Shown here: piece after piece, positions 32,114 through 41,588 of the stretch
Layout of the letters: each line of letters opens with the position of its first letter
How positions within the stretch are numbered: position 1 is the stretch's first letter
Source of the DNA: Nitrosomonas ureae
Lineage (GTDB): Bacteria; Pseudomonadota; Gammaproteobacteria; Burkholderiales; Nitrosomonadaceae
Assembly (NCBI RefSeq): GCF_001455205.1
Contig: NZ_CP013341.1
Location: 2,914,001-2,978,000, forward strand
Length of the DNA stretch: 64,000 bases
Direction: 5' to 3'
Program-made: the position numbers and the translations under genes
The notes under the pieces: model-generated
The model's input: only the letters and a program-made list of their open reading frames with translations
The model's database searches: none
Told to the model about the DNA's origin: nothing

Positions 32114-33862
32114 ATGTCCTGGTTGGGTATAAAACCGCTATTTTTTTCTGTTCTATGTATCGGCAGCTTGTTAGCTCACGCCAGTAACCCCATTATCGTG
32201 CCCGAGGTCGCCAGCGGCTTTAGTGCGATCAAATCGGCCAATTACAGCAAAGCGATGGCAGTCACAGCCAATCCACATGCCAGCCGCGCCGCTGTCAAGA
32301 TTTTACGCCAGGGCGGCTCCGCTGTTGATGCAGCCATTGCCGCGCAATTGGTTCTTGGTCTTGTCGAACCTCAATCGTCGGGAATTGGCGGTGGCGCATT
32401 TATGCTTCATTGGCAGGCAAGAAGCGGCGAACTGGTCGTCTGGGATGGTCGGGAGACGGCACCCGCATCGGTATCAGAAGCTTACTATATAAATACCGAT
32501 GGCCAACCTATGGATTTTTTTAGTGCAGTCATTGGCGGCCACTCGGTTGGCGTGCCGGGCGTTTTGGCAATGCTGGAGGCCAGTCACAAGGAACACGGTA
32601 AGCTGCCATGGGCGAACTTATTTAAGCCTGCCATTATTCTGGCCGAACAAGGTTTTGCCATCTCTGAGCGATTGCATATTCTACTAAGCCGCATGCCTAG
32701 AGTAGCGGTGAATCCACAGATTCGCGAGTATTTTTTTCACCGCAGTGAAACAGGCTGGCAGCCCAAGACTGAAGGTAGTGTGCTGCAGAACCTTGCCTAC
32801 GCGCAAACGCTGCGACGACTTGCTGCTCTCGGTGTCACAGATTTTTATCAGGGCGAGCTGGCCAAGCAGATCGTCCAGGCAGTAAACAATGATCCCAATC
32901 GACCAGGCCGCCTTAGTCTTCCCGATATGAAAGCGTATCAACCCAAAAAGCGCGAAGCCCTTTGCGGTCAGTTTCGAATATATCGGATTTGCGGCGTTCC
33001 CCCGCCATCTTCCGGCGGCACTACGGTACTAGCGATTCTTGGTCTGTTGGAGGCTTACGAAAGCCGTTATGGAGAGCACGCTGATTGGCACCACAGCTTT
33101 ATCGAGGCCTCCAAGTTGGCATTTGCGGATCGGAATGCTTATGTGGGAGATCCGGCTTTTGTCAGTGTGCCTACCCAAGGCATGATCGATCGGGATTATC
33201 TTCATCAGCGCGCGATGCTGATCCGCAACAATTCTGTGCTTAGTAACGTAAATGCTGGTTTACCGCCAGGTGCTGAGCCCCGTCTTAGCAGCAATTTACC
33301 GGAGTTTCCTTCCACCACGCACCTGAGTATTGTCGATGCCGAAGGTAATGTAGTCAGTATGACCAGCAGTATTGAAACCGCTTTTGGTTCTCGAATCATG
33401 ATCGGCGGATTTTTACTGAACAATCAACTTACTGATTTCTCCTTTATGCCAAGAACTGCCGATGGCATGCCGGTCGCCAATCGCGTTCAGTCAGGCAAGC
33501 GTCCGCGTTCATCAATGTCACCAACTATTGTTTTTAAAGACGGCAGGGCTCTACTGGTGATTGGCAGCCCCGGCGGTACCAGGATCATCAACTACGTTGC
33601 CGGCAGTCTTTATCGTATATTAGCCAAGCAATTACCCTTAGCCGAGGCTATTGCCGACGGACATATTATTGCCATGGGATACGGTGTGGAACTGGAAAGC
33701 GGTCGTGTTGATGAATCAACACTGATACGGCTACGCGAACGGGGCCACAATATTGTGCTAAGAGATCAAACCAGTGGCTTGCACGTAATTCGTATCGATG
33801 AAAAAGCCGGCCTTGAAGGCGGTGCAGATCCTCGCCGCGAAGGTGAAATTAGCGGTTTCTGA
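32114..33862 (+). CDS. ggt: Gamma-glutamyltransferase (glutathione hydrolase)
   Basis: A 582-residue periplasmic N-terminal-nucleophile enzyme that cleaves the gamma-glutamyl bond of glutathione and can transfer the glutamyl group. I begin at the ATG at 32114 (GGAG eight bases before), which starts a signal peptide ending LLAHA. The precursor is cut before Thr401 of STTHLSIVDAEG to give the two subunits. Other family regions: IGGGAFMLHWQARSGELVVWD, WDGRETAP (substrate Arg), GGHSVGVPGVLAML, SSGGTTVLAILGLL, and the small-subunit SGKRPRSSMSPTIV and GSPGGTRIINYV. Length and motifs are normal. The gene is monocistronic; 387 bases follow without a recognisable gene. Confidence 0.94.
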   Translation: MSWLGIKPLFFSVLCIGSLLAHASNPIIVPEVASGFSAIKSANYSKAMAVTANPHASRAAVKILRQGGSAVDAAIAAQLVLGLVEPQSSGIGGGAFMLHWQARSGELVVWDGRETAPASVSEAYYINTDGQPMDFFSAVIGGHSVGVPGVLAMLEASHKEHGKLPWANLFKPAIILAEQGFAISERLHILLSRMPRVAVNPQIREYFFHRSETGWQPKTEGSVLQNLAYAQTLRRLAALGVTDFYQGELAKQIVQAVNNDPNRPGRLSLPDMKAYQPKKREALCGQFRIYRICGVPPPSSGGTTVLAILGLLEAYESRYGEHADWHHSFIEASKLAFADRNAYVGDPAFVSVPTQGMIDRDYLHQRAMLIRNNSVLSNVNAGLPPGAEPRLSSNLPEFPSTTHLSIVDAEGNVVSMTSSIETAFGSRIMIGGFLLNNQLTDFSFMPRTADGMPVANRVQSGKRPRSSMSPTIVFKDGRALLVIGSPGGTRIINYVAGSLYRILAKQLPLAEAIADGHIIAMGYGVELESGRVDESTLIRLRERGHNIVLRDQTSGLHVIRIDEKAGLEGGADPRREGEISGF

Positions 33863-34249
33863 TTACCCTACAATCAAAAAATCCAACTTGATTACTTTAT
33901 AAAATAAGCTGCCCTTTATCATGAGCAAGCAAATCGGAAAGATCAAGCATAGCTTGATTTTGCAAATCTAAATCTGTGTGACTTTAGGTATGAAGCACCA
34001 AACAGTCTATAGCGTGTTGTTTGAATATCAAGTCCCTGATAGGATGATTGAGAGAAGCAAGATTGTAATTAATCAAGCATGAATACTAGAAAATGCGAAG
34101 TTTTCAGCTGATTAAAAAGCTGGCACGAACAAGCCCAACTCAAGCCACGCAAAAGGGGCAAGTAATCTGGAATGCTAAAAAAGAATACCAATCGAGTTTG
34201 ACTTCATTGCTCGGATGTTATTCTGCACCTATCATCGGAGAAAATTGTT
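33863..34249. other. Intergenic region, nothing recognised
   Basis: AT-rich, with a small hairpin (ATCAAGC/GCTTGAT near 33942) but no T tract, and no convincing ORF; a 16-codon frame starting at 33920 is all that is open. Confidence 0.4.
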
Positions 34250-35665
34250 ATGAATGAAATACTGGATGTGATTATCGTAGGAGGAGGCAGCGCCGGCTTA
34301 TCCGCACTGCGGGAAGTGCGAAAGCACACTGACCGTTTCGTAATTATTAATGACGGACCTTGGGGCACTATTTGTGCCCGAGTTGGTTGCATGCCATCTA
34401 AAGCACTGATCGAAGCAGCCAATGCTTTTCATCGTCGCAATACCTTTGAAGAGTTTGGTATTCGTGGTTCTGATCAACTCACGCTTGATATTCCTGCTGC
34501 GTTGCAACGCGTGCGGAAATTGCGCGATGATTTTGTTGCTAGCACGGTCAAAACAACCGAAGAATTGGGTAAACGTGCCATTTCCGGGCGTGCGCGGCTC
34601 CTTGCTCCAGATAGATTGGAAGTTAATGGTAAAGAGTTGCGTGCGCACAAAATTATTATTGCCACCGGATCGCATCCGATTATACCCACATCGTGGAGTA
34701 ATTCATTGCGCGACCGACTGCTCACAACCGATACTTTGTTTGAGCAGGAAACTCTGCCCACTCATGTGGCGGTGATAGGAATGGGCTTTATTGGTGTCGA
34801 GATGGCGCAGGCACTCTCCCGGTTTGGTATTAAGGTAACGGCATTTGGTGGAAATCAATTCGCTGGACTGACAGATCCGCAAGTGATTGCAACAGCGACA
34901 GATCTGTTAGGAAAAGAATTTCCTCTGCATCTGGGAGAGAAAGCTAACTTGAACCTCGTGCACGAGGGCATACAAGTACGTGCAGGAAGTGTGGAAATAG
35001 TAGTCGATTGTGTTCTTGCTGCTTTAGGACGCCGCCCCAATATCGACCATCTGGGATTAGAAACACTCGGCGTATCGCTCGACCAACACGGTATGCCGCC
35101 GGTAAACCGGAATACCATGCAGATAGCAAATCTACCGGTATTTTTAGCAGGCGACGCTAATGACCAAGCACCACTGCTGCATGAAGCTGCTGATGAAGGA
35201 TACATTGCCGGACTCAATGCCATGCGCTCCGATCCACTTTGTTTTACACGCCGAACACCTCTGACCATCATTTTTACTGACCCGAACATAGCAATCGTAG
35301 GCAGCCGCTTTCAAACGCTCGACTCTGCAAAAACCTTAATTGGAGAAGTTCATTTTGACCGACAAGGACGCGCGCGCGTTAGCCAGCGAAACAAAGGTAT
35401 TCAGCGTCTTTATGCTGACGCGGAAAGTGGTCGACTATTAGGCGCAGAAATGTGCGCGCCTGCTGGCGACCATATGGCACATCTACTGGCATTGGCTATC
35501 GATCGCTCACTAACGGTGCAGCAGCTATTACGCCTGCCATTTTATCATCCGGTTCTGGAGGAAGGCATGCGTACAGCATTGCGCGCTCTAGCAGCACAAC
35601 TTCCTGTAGTAAATGAATTCGATCTGTCCATGTGTGGCACCTTTAATACGGAAGCCCTGGATTGA
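34250..35665 (+). CDS. Lipoamide-dehydrogenase-like flavoprotein
   Basis: A 471-residue class I pyridine nucleotide-disulfide oxidoreductase. The FAD Rossmann motif is DVIIVGGGSAGLSALREV; the redox disulfide is Cys42-Cys47 in GTICARVGCMPSKAL; the second FAD motif is VFLAGDANDQAPLLHEAADE; the NAD(P) domain starts HVAVIGMGFIGVEMAQAL; and the C-terminal interface has LPFYHPVLEEGMRTALRALA with the catalytic His-Glu pair. The redox loop CARVGC differs from the CLNVGC of standard E3 subunits and is found in a separate subgroup annotated as dihydrolipoyl dehydrogenase. No 2-oxo-acid dehydrogenase genes are near, so it may serve another disulfide substrate or mercury-type reduction. The gene appears monocistronic. 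Confidence 0.88.
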   Translation: MNEILDVIIVGGGSAGLSALREVRKHTDRFVIINDGPWGTICARVGCMPSKALIEAANAFHRRNTFEEFGIRGSDQLTLDIPAALQRVRKLRDDFVASTVKTTEELGKRAISGRARLLAPDRLEVNGKELRAHKIIIATGSHPIIPTSWSNSLRDRLLTTDTLFEQETLPTHVAVIGMGFIGVEMAQALSRFGIKVTAFGGNQFAGLTDPQVIATATDLLGKEFPLHLGEKANLNLVHEGIQVRAGSVEIVVDCVLAALGRRPNIDHLGLETLGVSLDQHGMPPVNRNTMQIANLPVFLAGDANDQAPLLHEAADEGYIAGLNAMRSDPLCFTRRTPLTIIFTDPNIAIVGSRFQTLDSAKTLIGEVHFDRQGRARVSQRNKGIQRLYADAESGRLLGAEMCAPAGDHMAHLLALAIDRSLTVQQLLRLPFYHPVLEEGMRTALRALAAQLPVVNEFDLSMCGTFNTEALD

Positions 35666-35899
35666 TACGCGGCGATTTGTCATCTGGATAGATGACCGAC
35701 TGTGCACTAATTTTTCATAGTAATACATTACTATATAGCAGGGTGGTACATTGCATCGGGTATCAAGAAATGATTTTCTGCTGCTCTTAGAAAAACGCCT
35801 GTGATTTTTGACTTCATTCTCAATCTTTGCTACTTTTCAGCGCAACGTAAGAGAGGGATATTCTATTTGCCCACACCCTATAGAACCAAGAGGTATAAG

Positions 35900-37510
35900 A
35901 TGCATGAAGAAACAGTGATGCATGATTTAAAAGCCAAAGGCTTAAAAAAGGGCTCCGTATCCAAATGGGCCGCAGTGACAATTGGTCTCGCAGCAACCGC
36001 CCCGGCGTATTCTTTGACAGGAGCGCTCGGTTATGGCGCAGCTGGAAGCGGCTATCAATTACCAATTGTATTCATACTTTCGGTGATTCCAATGTTCTTT
36101 GTTGCCTTATCTTACAAGCATTTAACTACTTCTGCTCCGGATGCCGGTACTATTTTCACCTGGGGTACAAAAGCTGTAGGGCCAAAGTTTGGTTGGTTTG
36201 GGGGCTGGGCGCTTCTACTAGCAAGTGTTTTGGCAGGTGTTGCCGCTACTCAGATTATGGTAAACGCGGCGGCTGTTATTTTTCACCTGACAAATATTCC
36301 AAAATGGTTTCATATTGGAGTAGCGGGCCTTTTCATCTTCAGTACAACTTATCTCACCGCGCTTGGTGCTAAAGAATCCTCTCGTACCACTATGATTCTG
36401 ACAATTGCTCAGTACGGCATCCTTATCGCACTTGCTGCATTCCTATTATTACGTGTCATGCAAGGAGGCGCTGTCAGTACCGCCGAAACATTCTCGCTCG
36501 AGTGGTTTAATCCATTTGCGATCGACTCATTTACCGCTTTTCTGGATGGCTTTCTTATCGCTCTCTTTATATTCTGGGGATTTGATGCATCTTTGGCAAT
36601 GTCGGAAGAAACAGAAGGCAGTGCTGAACAAGCTGGAAGGAGCGGTATTATTTCAATGATCATTACAGTTATCACTTATGTTGTTTTTTCCACCACTGCA
36701 TTGGCATATGCCGGTATAGATTCCCATCATCAATCAAGCTTGACGTTTAAGGATAATATTGACTCCAGCATAACTGTTCTTGCAACTGATATCATCGGCA
36801 CCCAGGGAGCGTTGATTGCCGCATTGATTATCGGAGTTTCTGCTTTCTCCGCCACAATGTCCACGATTATGCCTGCTGCACGCGCTGCCTTGGCAATGGC
36901 GACATACCGGGCAATCCCAAAAAGATTTTCTTCAGTTAATGAAGCAACACAAACTCCAAAATTTGCCACTTGGTCTATCGGCTTAATGACGCTGATCATT
37001 TACAGTACGCTTAGTTTAATTAGCGAATCAATTATTAAAGATACGATTCATAGTGTCAGTATTGCGATCTGCACTTATTACTCTGTTGCGGCATTATCTT
37101 GTGCGTTATATTTCCATCGTACGGCCCTTAATCACTGGCGTACAGCTGTATCTCAGGTATTGCTGCCTATTATGGCTGCCGTTGTACTAATTGCTGTAGG
37201 AATTTTTCAAGCTTGGAATATGATGGATCCGGATTATGGATCAAGCGGATCAATTGCTGGCATGGGCGCAGTATTTTTAATCGGAGTTGTTGCGTTATTC
37301 TTAGGAATCCCTTTAATGATGTGGTGTTATTTTCGGGATCCTAGGTTTTTTCATGGTGAAACATTGCCACTTGAAAGAGCTCATATAGTATCCGACAGCA
37401 ATAGTCACAATACAAGCAATACCGTTATCCCTTGCCATATCAGCGATAGTAGTTTATCGCACCCAGCCGAACAAATCGAGTTATCGATTAAGGATGAGAG
37501 GAATCCATAA
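35900..37510 (+). CDS. APC-superfamily amino acid permease
   Basis: A 536-residue membrane transporter with about 12-13 helices. The start is the ATG at 35900 (AGAGGTATAAG before it); the longer frame upstream lacks a ribosome-binding site. Helix 1 (AAVTIGLAATAPAYSLTGAL) contains the unwound Gly-rich motif typical of the amino acid-polyamine-organocation family. FIFWGFDASLAMSEETEGSA is the helix-6/loop signature of the YfnA/PotE-like branch. The last 55 residues are polar and cytoplasmic. It would import an amino acid or related cation, substrate unknown, with proton coupling. It stands between an oxidoreductase and a convergent rhodanese, without operon partners. Confidence 0.9.
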   Translation: MHEETVMHDLKAKGLKKGSVSKWAAVTIGLAATAPAYSLTGALGYGAAGSGYQLPIVFILSVIPMFFVALSYKHLTTSAPDAGTIFTWGTKAVGPKFGWFGGWALLLASVLAGVAATQIMVNAAAVIFHLTNIPKWFHIGVAGLFIFSTTYLTALGAKESSRTTMILTIAQYGILIALAAFLLLRVMQGGAVSTAETFSLEWFNPFAIDSFTAFLDGFLIALFIFWGFDASLAMSEETEGSAEQAGRSGIISMIITVITYVVFSTTALAYAGIDSHHQSSLTFKDNIDSSITVLATDIIGTQGALIAALIIGVSAFSATMSTIMPAARAALAMATYRAIPKRFSSVNEATQTPKFATWSIGLMTLIIYSTLSLISESIIKDTIHSVSIAICTYYSVAALSCALYFHRTALNHWRTAVSQVLLPIMAAVVLIAVGIFQAWNMMDPDYGSSGSIAGMGAVFLIGVVALFLGIPLMMWCYFRDPRFFHGETLPLERAHIVSDSNSHNTSNTVIPCHISDSSLSHPAEQIELSIKDERNP

Positions 37511-37585
37511 AGCATCCCATCATTGCAGTTTGATGATTAACTTCAGTAAATGATGCCGCTACATGCAGTAAGAATAGTTATTTTT

Positions 37586-37966
37586 CTAGATTGATTCATT
37601 TCTCTTTAATGGAAACCCTGCATCACGCAATGCTTTGATTCCGCCAACCAACGACAATACATTTTTATAACCCATTAACTGCAACGTATCTGCCACCAGG
37701 GCCGATCGATAACCCCCGCCACAATATAATATAATCAATGTATTTTTCTCAGGTATTACTGTTTCAATGTCACGCTCAATAATACCTTTGCCAAGATGGC
37801 GCGCACCTGCAGCGTGATCTATCAAAAATTCGTGATCTTCCCGCACGTCAATAAAATGAAATTGTATTCCTTGTATCAGTTTGGCGTGCACATCTCCCAC
37901 TGTACATTCCTTTATACGTTTTTTTACTTCCTCTACTAATTTCAAAAATCCTGGATTATGCTGCAT
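37586..37966 (-). CDS. Rhodanese-like sulfurtransferase
   Basis: A 126-residue single-domain rhodanese without signal peptide. FHFIDVREDHEFLIDHAAGA is the family start; the active-site loop is Cys82 in YCGGGYRSALVAD, where Cys carries the persulfide. The length is typical of cytosolic single-domain proteins (about 110-130 residues). Such enzymes shuttle sulfane sulfur in cofactor synthesis or sulfide detoxification. It is in the same direction as amoCAB, 217 bases after amoB, but the strong terminator at 38126-38164 separates it from that operon. Confidence 0.9.
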   Translation of the reverse strand: MQHNPGFLKLVEEVKKRIKECTVGDVHAKLIQGIQFHFIDVREDHEFLIDHAAGARHLGKGIIERDIETVIPEKNTLIILYCGGGYRSALVADTLQLMGYKNVLSLVGGIKALRDAGFPLKRNESI

Positions 37967-38125
37967 TATTCTTTTCTTACATATATTATTTCAAAAACTA
38001 CAATGCCTTATTTATTACAACCAAGAAAATGTAATTAATCTTTTCCTGGCCTAGATTTCTAGGCCCTTTTTAGCTACCAGCTTAATTACCGCTTATTTAC
38101 CAAAACAAAAATACAGCAATAAAAA

Positions 38126-38164
38126 ACCGGTACACCGGCTGTCTTCCGACAGTGGTGTACCGGT
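38126..38164 (-). terminator. Terminator of the amoCAB operon
   Basis: ACCGGTACACC (38126-38136) pairs perfectly with GGTGTACCGGT (38154-38164); an inner CTGTC/GACAG stem extends the hairpin. On the minus strand it is followed by T-rich sequence (complement of 38101-38125). It lies 20 bases after the amoB stop. Confidence 0.9.
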
Positions 38165-38183
38165 GTATTGAAGCTATACCAGA

Positions 38184-39446
38184 TTATAACTTGGTAAAGA
38201 CTGGAATTACCGCACCAGCAATACTGTTAATATAACGATTGCCGTCATCATCCCATGTCATCAGCAAACCACCAAAGCGACTTTCCGGATCACCCAACAG
38301 AGCCATCAAACGTTGTACTTCCCACAACGCGTCTTTGGCTTCCATCTTAACTTCACGGGTTTCTCCAGGTTCAATCCCTCTGTCGTCATCCATTGTCAAA
38401 CCAGTAGCTACCAGTTCTTTTGGATAATCAGGATCCAGATGTTTCTGACCCAATGGATTTACAAAACGAACACCCGCCGTCGTAAACTCTCCGATGTTAA
38501 CCGCTGAGTCTCCGTTGTTGGTGATTTCCATCGTCACGCGTAATGCACGTCCAGGAACGTCATAGTTAGCATGCGTTACCTTGATCGCTACCGGATTCGG
38601 TGCAATCGGCATTGGTTCTACCTTGGATTCACCCGCTTGGATCGGTATGGTATAAGGGTGTACGCTTTCAGTATAACGATAGCCTCCCCATACCAGCGCG
38701 CAGGTCAGTATCGCTATCGCCATACCAAATTTCCTGTCTGTCGGTGATGTCAGTAGTTCGTCACCATACGCCAGCAATACACGACTGCGCGGCAAAAACA
38801 TCGGTTTCGCTACAAAATAACCAATCCAGAATACCCCTAAGCCTGTCCATAAAACGTGCCAGAATATACCATTGCTGAAGTTAAACGTCTCCAGATCAAT
38901 CGTTTTTCCTGTCAATGTGGTTACAGGGTTGGTAAAGTCATCCCAGCTACCTGAAATGTTCATCCACGCCGCTGGTCCTGCAATAGGGCCCGCATCTTTT
39001 ACGTTCACCATTGCATGCATGTGATGACGGCCTGGAATACGCGCTTTCAGTTTAACTTCAAACTCATAGTCACGACCAATGATCAATGGCCCTGATATGA
39101 ATGTCGGTTCGCCATTCAGCTTGGTGCTCAAACGTACAAACACCGGACTTGGGCTACCTACGTTAAAGAATGCACGATCAGGCTTACCTACCGCACGTGG
39201 CCAATCTTCTGCCAGGTGAAATTTCCCTGTCATGGTTGCAATGTCATTTACTTTGGTGACTTTAGGTTGCCATTTCAGGTCATACCATTGAATACTACGC
39301 ATACGCAGAAACGGTTCTTGTGAACGTTCACCGTGTGCCGCCGCTGTATTAACATCTACCGTCAGCGTCAGCGCCAGTGAGGCCGCCCCTATCGCCGCTC
39401 CATACAGGCCTAATACGCCCAGTTTAAAAATGCTTTTTATATTCAT
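38184..39446 (-). CDS. amoB: Ammonia monooxygenase subunit B
   Basis: The 420-residue copper-binding subunit of ammonia monooxygenase, which oxidises ammonia to hydroxylamine with O2. An N-terminal signal ends AAA, leaving His38 (HGERSQEP) near the mature N-terminus; with His142 and His144 (GRHHMHAMVNV) it forms the copper site corresponding to His33, His137 and His139 of methane monooxygenase PmoB. Two cupredoxin-like periplasmic domains are joined by two transmembrane helices (about 185-205 and 232-250). The start codon shares its A with the amoA stop (TAATG). It is the last gene of the operon and has the expected length. amoE/amoD-type genes do not follow. Confidence 0.98.
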   Translation of the reverse strand: MNIKSIFKLGVLGLYGAAIGAASLALTLTVDVNTAAAHGERSQEPFLRMRSIQWYDLKWQPKVTKVNDIATMTGKFHLAEDWPRAVGKPDRAFFNVGSPSPVFVRLSTKLNGEPTFISGPLIIGRDYEFEVKLKARIPGRHHMHAMVNVKDAGPIAGPAAWMNISGSWDDFTNPVTTLTGKTIDLETFNFSNGIFWHVLWTGLGVFWIGYFVAKPMFLPRSRVLLAYGDELLTSPTDRKFGMAIAILTCALVWGGYRYTESVHPYTIPIQAGESKVEPMPIAPNPVAIKVTHANYDVPGRALRVTMEITNNGDSAVNIGEFTTAGVRFVNPLGQKHLDPDYPKELVATGLTMDDDRGIEPGETREVKMEAKDALWEVQRLMALLGDPESRFGGLLMTWDDDGNRYINSIAGAVIPVFTKL

Positions 39447-40270
39447 TATTTAATCCCCTGTGCAAAGCCTTTTTCACCAAATGCCGTTACGTCGTGCTTC
39501 ATCGATATACGTCCTCTTTCTCCTTTAACATAGTAGAAAGCGGTACAGTATAGTTTGCCAAAGTACCACCATACGCAGAACATCAGCATAGATACAAAGG
39601 CTGAGAAAAACGCAGCAATCACCGTGGTGTGACCACCAAAGGTACGCAGCGATCCTTGCTCAATCAGGCGAACATATTCCGGTGTACCTGTACGTACATA
39701 CAGAAAACCTGTGTAGTCGGCTACTGACAGTAATACACCTTCTACAACCAGCGGCAAGTGGGTTGGACCAAAAATAGGCCAGTTGCCCGGATAGAAAAAT
39801 AAACCCCAGAATCCACCGCCTAACAGTGCGGTTACCAGCCAGTTACCCGTCAATAATAAAATCGTATCCAGCATCAGTGCACCAGGAATCATGGTCGATG
39901 GCAGTACAAAATTGATCGGATAATGCGACCACCAGTAAAAACCCCAGTAACGGGTCAGCCATTCACCTACTAACAGGCATACAATACAAAGTGTCGCGCC
40001 AAATGGCAGGCGATAGTTTACCCACAGGTAATACATCAGCGCCGCACAGTACATGACACCTACAATCGGTGTTACTACAGGCCACCATTGACGATCTTTC
40101 CAGTCAAGCCAGAAATCCCAGTCCCCTGCCAGTAGCATGAAGTGCATGTGATACGTTCCTACCAGAAGAATACAGAGAATTGGAAAATAAACCGCATCTA
40201 TATATCTGGACATCTTGACCGCTTCCGGCGGCATCTTCGCTGCCGCTATAATTTCGTCTGTTCTACTCAC
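39446..40270 (-). CDS. amoA: Ammonia monooxygenase subunit A
   Basis: The 274-residue integral membrane subunit, with about seven helices and no cleaved signal peptide. Family landmarks are YRLPFGATLCIVCLLVGEWL, TRYWGFYWWSHYPINFVLPS, GPTHLPLVVEGVLLSVADYT and VRTGTPEYVRLIEQGSLRTF. The GFYWWSHYP segment is where standard amoA survey primers anneal. The histidines and acidic residues of the last two segments lie next to the copper centres of AmoC in related structures. It follows amoC after 174 bases and overlaps amoB by one base. Length agrees with betaproteobacterial AmoA. Confidence 0.99.
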   Translation of the reverse strand: MSRTDEIIAAAKMPPEAVKMSRYIDAVYFPILCILLVGTYHMHFMLLAGDWDFWLDWKDRQWWPVVTPIVGVMYCAALMYYLWVNYRLPFGATLCIVCLLVGEWLTRYWGFYWWSHYPINFVLPSTMIPGALMLDTILLLTGNWLVTALLGGGFWGLFFYPGNWPIFGPTHLPLVVEGVLLSVADYTGFLYVRTGTPEYVRLIEQGSLRTFGGHTTVIAAFFSAFVSMLMFCVWWYFGKLYCTAFYYVKGERGRISMKHDVTAFGEKGFAQGIK

Positions 40271-40394
40271 TAGACCCTCCCTTCATTTCATGTGATATTA
40301 AATATGAAAACATGACGATACGCTTCCCTTACTTCTCTTTATCGTCAGCCTATAGGCTTGTTCCCATTAGTACAAAAACTTAGTCGAGATATTC

Positions 40395-40443
40395 CTTACC
40401 TCCCTCGTCCTTTTCCTGGCAGAGGAAGGTAAGTTCCATCCAA
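40395..40443 (-). promoter_or_regulatory. Intercistronic hairpin between amoC and amoA
   Basis: CTTACCTCCCTC (40395-40406) and GAGGAAGGTAAG (40432-40443) form a 12-bp stem with one mismatch directly after the amoC stop; a second palindrome, AGCCTATAGGCT, is at 40347-40358. A short T run follows. In Nitrosomonas europaea amoC and amoAB transcripts differ in stability, so partial termination or 3'-end protection of amoC mRNA is the likely role. Confidence 0.6.
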
Positions 40444-40444
40444 A

Positions 40445-41254
40445 TTAAGGAACGATACGATTGTTCAGAATTTCTCTGTTTGCGTTGTTCCAGGTTACAT
40501 CGGTCAGGTTAGAGTAACGGGTGATAATCTGTGCCGCTATACCACCTGAGAATAATCCCGCCCAGCCCAGAATCACAAAGCCCCAGTGCAACGGCGCGCT
40601 AAACAGCTCTTCCATGAACCAGAATGCATGTCCCCATTCGTTCAACCCTACGTTCGGCAGAATCATCAATGGGCCTGCAATCGCCATTACCAACGGGAAA
40701 GATGTACCGCGGCTATACAATGGCAGACGTGTCATCGCGTACAGGTATGCCGCTACTCCGCATACAATGTACATCGGGAATGAGCCATAAAACACCACTA
40801 CGTGACTCGGTGTAAAGCTCGTGTCTCGTATAATCACCTGGTGCCAGCTGGCATCTTGTTCGGTAAAGAAGCTGCCGCCCCAGTAAACACCAAACAAATA
40901 TACACCCAGCCACATCATCCAGTAAAAATAACGTTTGATTTCAAGCTTGGTGTCCAGATTGTCCAGTTGTTCCTTGGTATCGCGGGTCTTCAGTATCCAG
41001 CCCCAGGTTACCAACGCAAACAATGGCATCAGTGTCATGTGGACGCGCCACAGTCCCATCCATACCTTGTCAAATTCCGGCTCCATCGAGTCCATGCCAT
41101 GTGAATACGCAAATGTCCTTTGGTACCAGATCCAAAATATCGCTACCAAAAGCATCGTTAACATGCCTATCTTGTAATATTTCGAGTCGTACCACAGCGA
41201 CATGTCATAGTTGGCGCTCGCAGCGCCGCTAGTTGTGCCATAGGTTGTTGCCAT
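40445..41254 (-). CDS. amoC: Ammonia monooxygenase subunit C
   Basis: The 269-residue membrane subunit encoded first in the operon. It has about six helices after a short N-terminal tail. The copper ligands are Asp134, His138 and His151 in FTEQDASWHQVIIRD and FTPSHVVVFYG, with the same spacing as Asp156, His160 and His173 of PmoC. AGGAGGTAGAAAC before the ATG is a near-perfect ribosome-binding site, in keeping with very high expression. The operon order amoC-amoA-amoB is the usual one in betaproteobacterial ammonia oxidisers. Extra unlinked amoC copies are known in the group; none is seen here. Confidence 0.98.
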   Translation of the reverse strand: MATTYGTTSGAASANYDMSLWYDSKYYKIGMLTMLLVAIFWIWYQRTFAYSHGMDSMEPEFDKVWMGLWRVHMTLMPLFALVTWGWILKTRDTKEQLDNLDTKLEIKRYFYWMMWLGVYLFGVYWGGSFFTEQDASWHQVIIRDTSFTPSHVVVFYGSFPMYIVCGVAAYLYAMTRLPLYSRGTSFPLVMAIAGPLMILPNVGLNEWGHAFWFMEELFSAPLHWGFVILGWAGLFSGGIAAQIITRYSNLTDVTWNNANREILNNRIVP

Positions 41255-41588
41255 GTTTCTACCTCCTAACTGTTAATCAAAACTACTTCTCGTTCTTCTC
41301 TAATACTACTACTCTTATACTTCTTACTTACTTAATACTAATTAATTAGTACTCCTAAATTCGGTAGCCAAAACCTTCATATAACTTATAGTATTCTATC
41401 CCGCTTTTAGCTACACCTCTCAGGCTAGTCGACCTTGGGGTTCAAAGTCAAGTCATTTGTCATAAAATTACCTTCCAAAACCAAGGCATCTCCTCCTTCT
41501 TTCGCCCCTTTCCCCTTTACTCACAATGACTAAAGGGATAAGCATCATCACTCCAATATCAGCAGAAATATTTTTTAACTTCATCCTA
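41255..41588 (-). promoter_or_regulatory. amoC leader and promoter region
   Basis: The 334 bases before amoC hold no gene. Read on the minus strand there is a TTGACT hexamer (near 41450), then AT-rich sequence with TATAAG-like matches about 60 bases further, and a long purine-rich leader ending in AGGAGGT. Promoter choice is uncertain; long leaders with more than one start are known for amoC. Confidence 0.4.
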
